The position numbers were made by a program, and so were the translations under genes. Below the pieces are notes generated by a model that did not search any database, was not told the origin of the DNA, and saw only the letters and a program-made list of their open reading frames with translations. Below, in pieces: positions 62,011-64,000 of a DNA stretch of 64,000 nucleotides. Each line of letters begins with the position of its first letter. Positions within the stretch are counted from its first letter, which is position 1. The stretch is from positions 32,480 to 96,479 of the forward strand of contig JAFGEO010000071.1 in assembly GCA_016931575.1 (NCBI GenBank), in the 5' to 3' direction. The DNA is from Bacteroidales bacterium (GTDB taxonomy: Bacteria; Bacteroidota; Bacteroidia; Bacteroidales; UBA10428).

Positions 62011-62017
62011 GTATAGT

Positions 62018-63853
62018 ATGTGTGGCATTGTAGCTTACATCGGAGATCGCGAGGCATTGCCTGTTTTGATAAATGGTCTGAAACGTCTTGAATACAGGGG
62101 ATACGACTCGGCCGGAGTCGCGATCCTGAATAAAGAGGTCAATATCTATAAATGTAAGGGCAAGGTATCTGATCTTGAACAATTTATGGAAGGGAAAGAC
62201 AAGACCGGGAAAATCGGTATTGGTCATACACGCTGGGCCACACATGGCGAACCAAACGATGTCAATGCCCATCCCCATCAGTCCTATCACGGGAAATTCA
62301 CCATCATCCACAATGGGATTATTGAGAACTATGCCCGATTGAGAACCAGGTTGGAAGAAAGGGGCGTAAAGTTCCAGAGCGAAACAGATACAGAGGTTTT
62401 AGCAAACCTGATCGAGTATATCTATGAGCAGGGGAAAACGGATGCCGAACTTGCTGTTCGCCTGGCCCTCTCGAAGGTTATAGGTGCTTACGGACTGGTC
62501 GTGCTGTGCGCTGATGAGCCGGATAAACTCATTGCAGCCAGAAAAGGAAGTCCACTGGTAATCGGGGTAGGAAATGAAGAATATTTCCTCGCATCGGATG
62601 CCACCCCTATTGTTGAGTATACAAAAAGTGTTATCTACCTGAACGATGGTGATGTAGCCATCATCAGGAAAGAACAGCTGATCCTGAAAACATCGGGACA
62701 GGATATGAGTGTTCCAAAAGTTACGGAGCTTACCTTTGACATCGGAGAGATTGACAAGGGTGGTTATGAGCATTTTATGCTTAAGGAGATCTTTGAGCAG
62801 CCCCGTTCTATTGAAGATACCTTCAGGGGCAGGGTCCGCCCGGATGATCTGGAGCTTCACCTTGGCGGGCTATACCAGGTTATGCCGAAGCTGGTCGAAG
62901 CAAAAAGGATCATCATTATAGGCTGCGGAACCTCATGGCATGCCGGTCTTGTTGGGGAATACCTGTTTGAAGACCTTGCCCGGACATCCGTAGAGGTGGA
63001 ATATGCTTCTGAGTTCCGGTACAGAAATCCCATTATCAATAAGGATGACATTGTCATTGCGATCAGTCAGAGCGGAGAAACCGCCGATACCCTTGCAGCG
63101 ATCAAACTGGCCAAGGAACAGGGGGCACTTGTTCTGGGGATCTGCAATGTGGTTGGATCCTCAATCCCACGGGAAACTGATGCAGGAGTATATACCCATG
63201 CCGGCCCCGAGATCGGAGTGGCTTCCACCAAAGCTTTTACCTGTCAGGTAACCGTTCTGGCCATGATGGCGATTTTAGTGGGTAAGAAAAAGGGTCTCAT
63301 TTCTGAGGAGCGTTTTAAGAACCTGATCCATGAGTTTACGCTGGTGCCCGGTAAGATCGAAAAAATCCTGACCAAGGCTGATTCGATTAAAAAACTGGCT
63401 GCGCTCTACAAAGATGCTACCAACTCCCTGTACCTTGGGAGGGGATATCTTTTCCCGGTTGCCCTTGAGGGTGCCCTGAAGCTAAAAGAAATTTCCTATA
63501 TCCATGCCGAAGGTTATCCTGCAGCTGAGATGAAACATGGCCCCATTGCCCTTATCGATGATAAAATGCCCGTGGTGGTTGTAGCTACCAAGGATTCTTC
63601 TTACGAGAAAATCGTTAGCAATATCCAGGAAGTAAAGGCCAGGAACGGGATCGTTATCGCCGTAGTAACCGAGGGGGATACTGTAATCAGCGGGATGGCC
63701 GACCATGTGATCGAAATACCCGATGCGGAAAATGTTTATGCTACCCTTTTATCCGTTGTGCCCCTCCAGCTGTTTTCCTATTATATCGCCGTAATGCGCG
63801 GATGTAATGTGGACCAGCCGAGGAATCTGGCGAAGTCGGTGACGGTGGAGTAA
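62018..63853 (+). CDS. glmS: Glutamine-fructose-6-phosphate aminotransferase
   Basis: The 611-residue enzyme makes glucosamine-6-phosphate for peptidoglycan and lipid A. The N-terminal glutaminase domain begins with the catalytic Cys2 in MCGIVAYIGDREALPVLI and includes RLEYRGYDSAG and GIGHTRWATHGEPNDVNAHPH. Two SIS isomerase domains follow, with IIIGCGTSWHAGL, AISQSGETADTLAAI, THAGPEIGVASTKAFTCQV, and the C-terminal DQPRNLAKSVTVE. It is the last gene of the operon; no glmS ribozyme is seen upstream, where the gap is 7 nt. Confidence 0.98.
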   Translation: MCGIVAYIGDREALPVLINGLKRLEYRGYDSAGVAILNKEVNIYKCKGKVSDLEQFMEGKDKTGKIGIGHTRWATHGEPNDVNAHPHQSYHGKFTIIHNGIIENYARLRTRLEERGVKFQSETDTEVLANLIEYIYEQGKTDAELAVRLALSKVIGAYGLVVLCADEPDKLIAARKGSPLVIGVGNEEYFLASDATPIVEYTKSVIYLNDGDVAIIRKEQLILKTSGQDMSVPKVTELTFDIGEIDKGGYEHFMLKEIFEQPRSIEDTFRGRVRPDDLELHLGGLYQVMPKLVEAKRIIIIGCGTSWHAGLVGEYLFEDLARTSVEVEYASEFRYRNPIINKDDIVIAISQSGETADTLAAIKLAKEQGALVLGICNVVGSSIPRETDAGVYTHAGPEIGVASTKAFTCQVTVLAMMAILVGKKKGLISEERFKNLIHEFTLVPGKIEKILTKADSIKKLAALYKDATNSLYLGRGYLFPVALEGALKLKEISYIHAEGYPAAEMKHGPIALIDDKMPVVVVATKDSSYEKIVSNIQEVKARNGIVIAVVTEGDTVISGMADHVIEIPDAENVYATLLSVVPLQLFSYYIAVMRGCNVDQPRNLAKSVTVE

Positions 63854-63858
63854 CAAAA

Positions 63859-64000
63859 CTATCCTAAAAACTTTTGAATTCCAGAAATTAGATTTTGAAA
63901 GCTACTTGATTTATTGGAATTTATTGAAAGGTGCTTGGTGATCTCTCTAGCAGTATATATTTTTTGAAAATCTGGGATTAGCTTTTTAATTTCATGGGAA
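63859..64000 (-). CDS. Possible 3' end of a gene at the right edge
   Basis: On the minus strand one frame stays open from the right edge to a TAG at 63859-63861, 46 codons, ending in KHLSINSNKSSSFQNLISG and GIQKFLG. It would converge with glmS, with 5 nt between stops. The translation is lysine- and serine-rich and helical-looking but matches nothing I know. The stretch is AT-rich, so an open frame of this length could be chance. Confidence 0.35.
   Translation of the reverse strand, partial: SHEIKKLIPDFQKIYTAREITKHLSINSNKSSSFQNLISGIQKFLG

Noticed and set aside
62011..62017. glmS ribozyme
   Set aside because: The gap to the upstream gene is only 7 nt, and Bacteroidota glmS genes are not known to carry this ribozyme.

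Overview
The window is chromosomal DNA of a Bacteroidota bacterium, most likely class Bacteroidia. The evidence is a type IX secretion (T9SS)/gliding core operon (porP-gldK-gldL-gldM-gldN), families confined to this phylum (DUF4270, DUF4834, DUF5723, PorP/SprF, SprB-type repeats), upstream sites fitting the Bacteroidota promoter TTG-N19-TAnnTTTG, few Shine-Dalgarno sequences, and the gene order panC-panD / short starch-synthase-like gene / DUF4270 / glmS. I see no rRNA, tRNA, CRISPR array, insertion sequence or phage gene. It looks like a largely vertical core-genome segment with a few accessory-looking loci.

Layout. 1-4.5 kb: the N-terminal part of a giant secreted repeat protein (minus strand, running off the left edge), preceded by two small secreted proteins, one with an SprB repeat. 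4.8-12.9 kb: an FtsX/LolC-E-like permease and rbfA, a TPR protein, radC, folK, sppA, lpxK and a purine nucleoside phosphorylase. 13.0-17.7 kb: a tryptophanyl-tRNA synthetase resembling the auxiliary type II enzymes, a response-regulator/histidine-kinase hybrid, a YciI-like protein, a pirin and a second purine nucleoside phosphorylase. 17.7-22.3 kb: a minus-strand operon of cyclase, methyltransferase, envelope protein with MORN-like tail, and serB. 22.3-24.6 kb: TfoX C-terminal protein, acidic-tail protein, and a chorismate-mutase plus DRE-TIM aldolase pair behind a near-consensus promoter. 24.7-27.7 kb: a TetR-regulated ABC exporter operon with a palindromic operator. 27.7-31.7 kb: LA_2272-like repeat protein, ung and a Na/Pi cotransporter.

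32.0-37.3 kb is an envelope cluster: a 925-residue membrane-anchored protein with a propeller-like C-terminus, a lipoprotein, a DUF5723 outer-membrane protein and DUF4834. 37.3-44.4 kb: MlaF/MlaE-like lipid transporter, manC, a lipoprotein and an ABCG-type transporter. 44.7-54.3 kb: gldN, gldM, gldL, gldK and porP, then a degenerate arginase-fold protein and topA. 54.4-64 kb: PBP1A, radA, panD, panC, the short GT5-like protein, DUF4270 lipoprotein, glmS, and the possible end of another gene at the right edge.

How it works together. Much of the content serves the envelope: secretion (T9SS), lipid A (lpxK), peptidoglycan and amino-sugar supply (PBP1A, glmS), sugar nucleotides (manC), lipid trafficking (Mla-like) and surface repeat proteins that are plausible T9SS cargo. 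The best candidates for something undescribed are the chorismate-mutase/aldolase pair, the arginase-fold protein lacking metal ligands beside the T9SS operon, the 32-37 kb envelope cluster with its paralogue beside serB, and the type II-like TrpRS.
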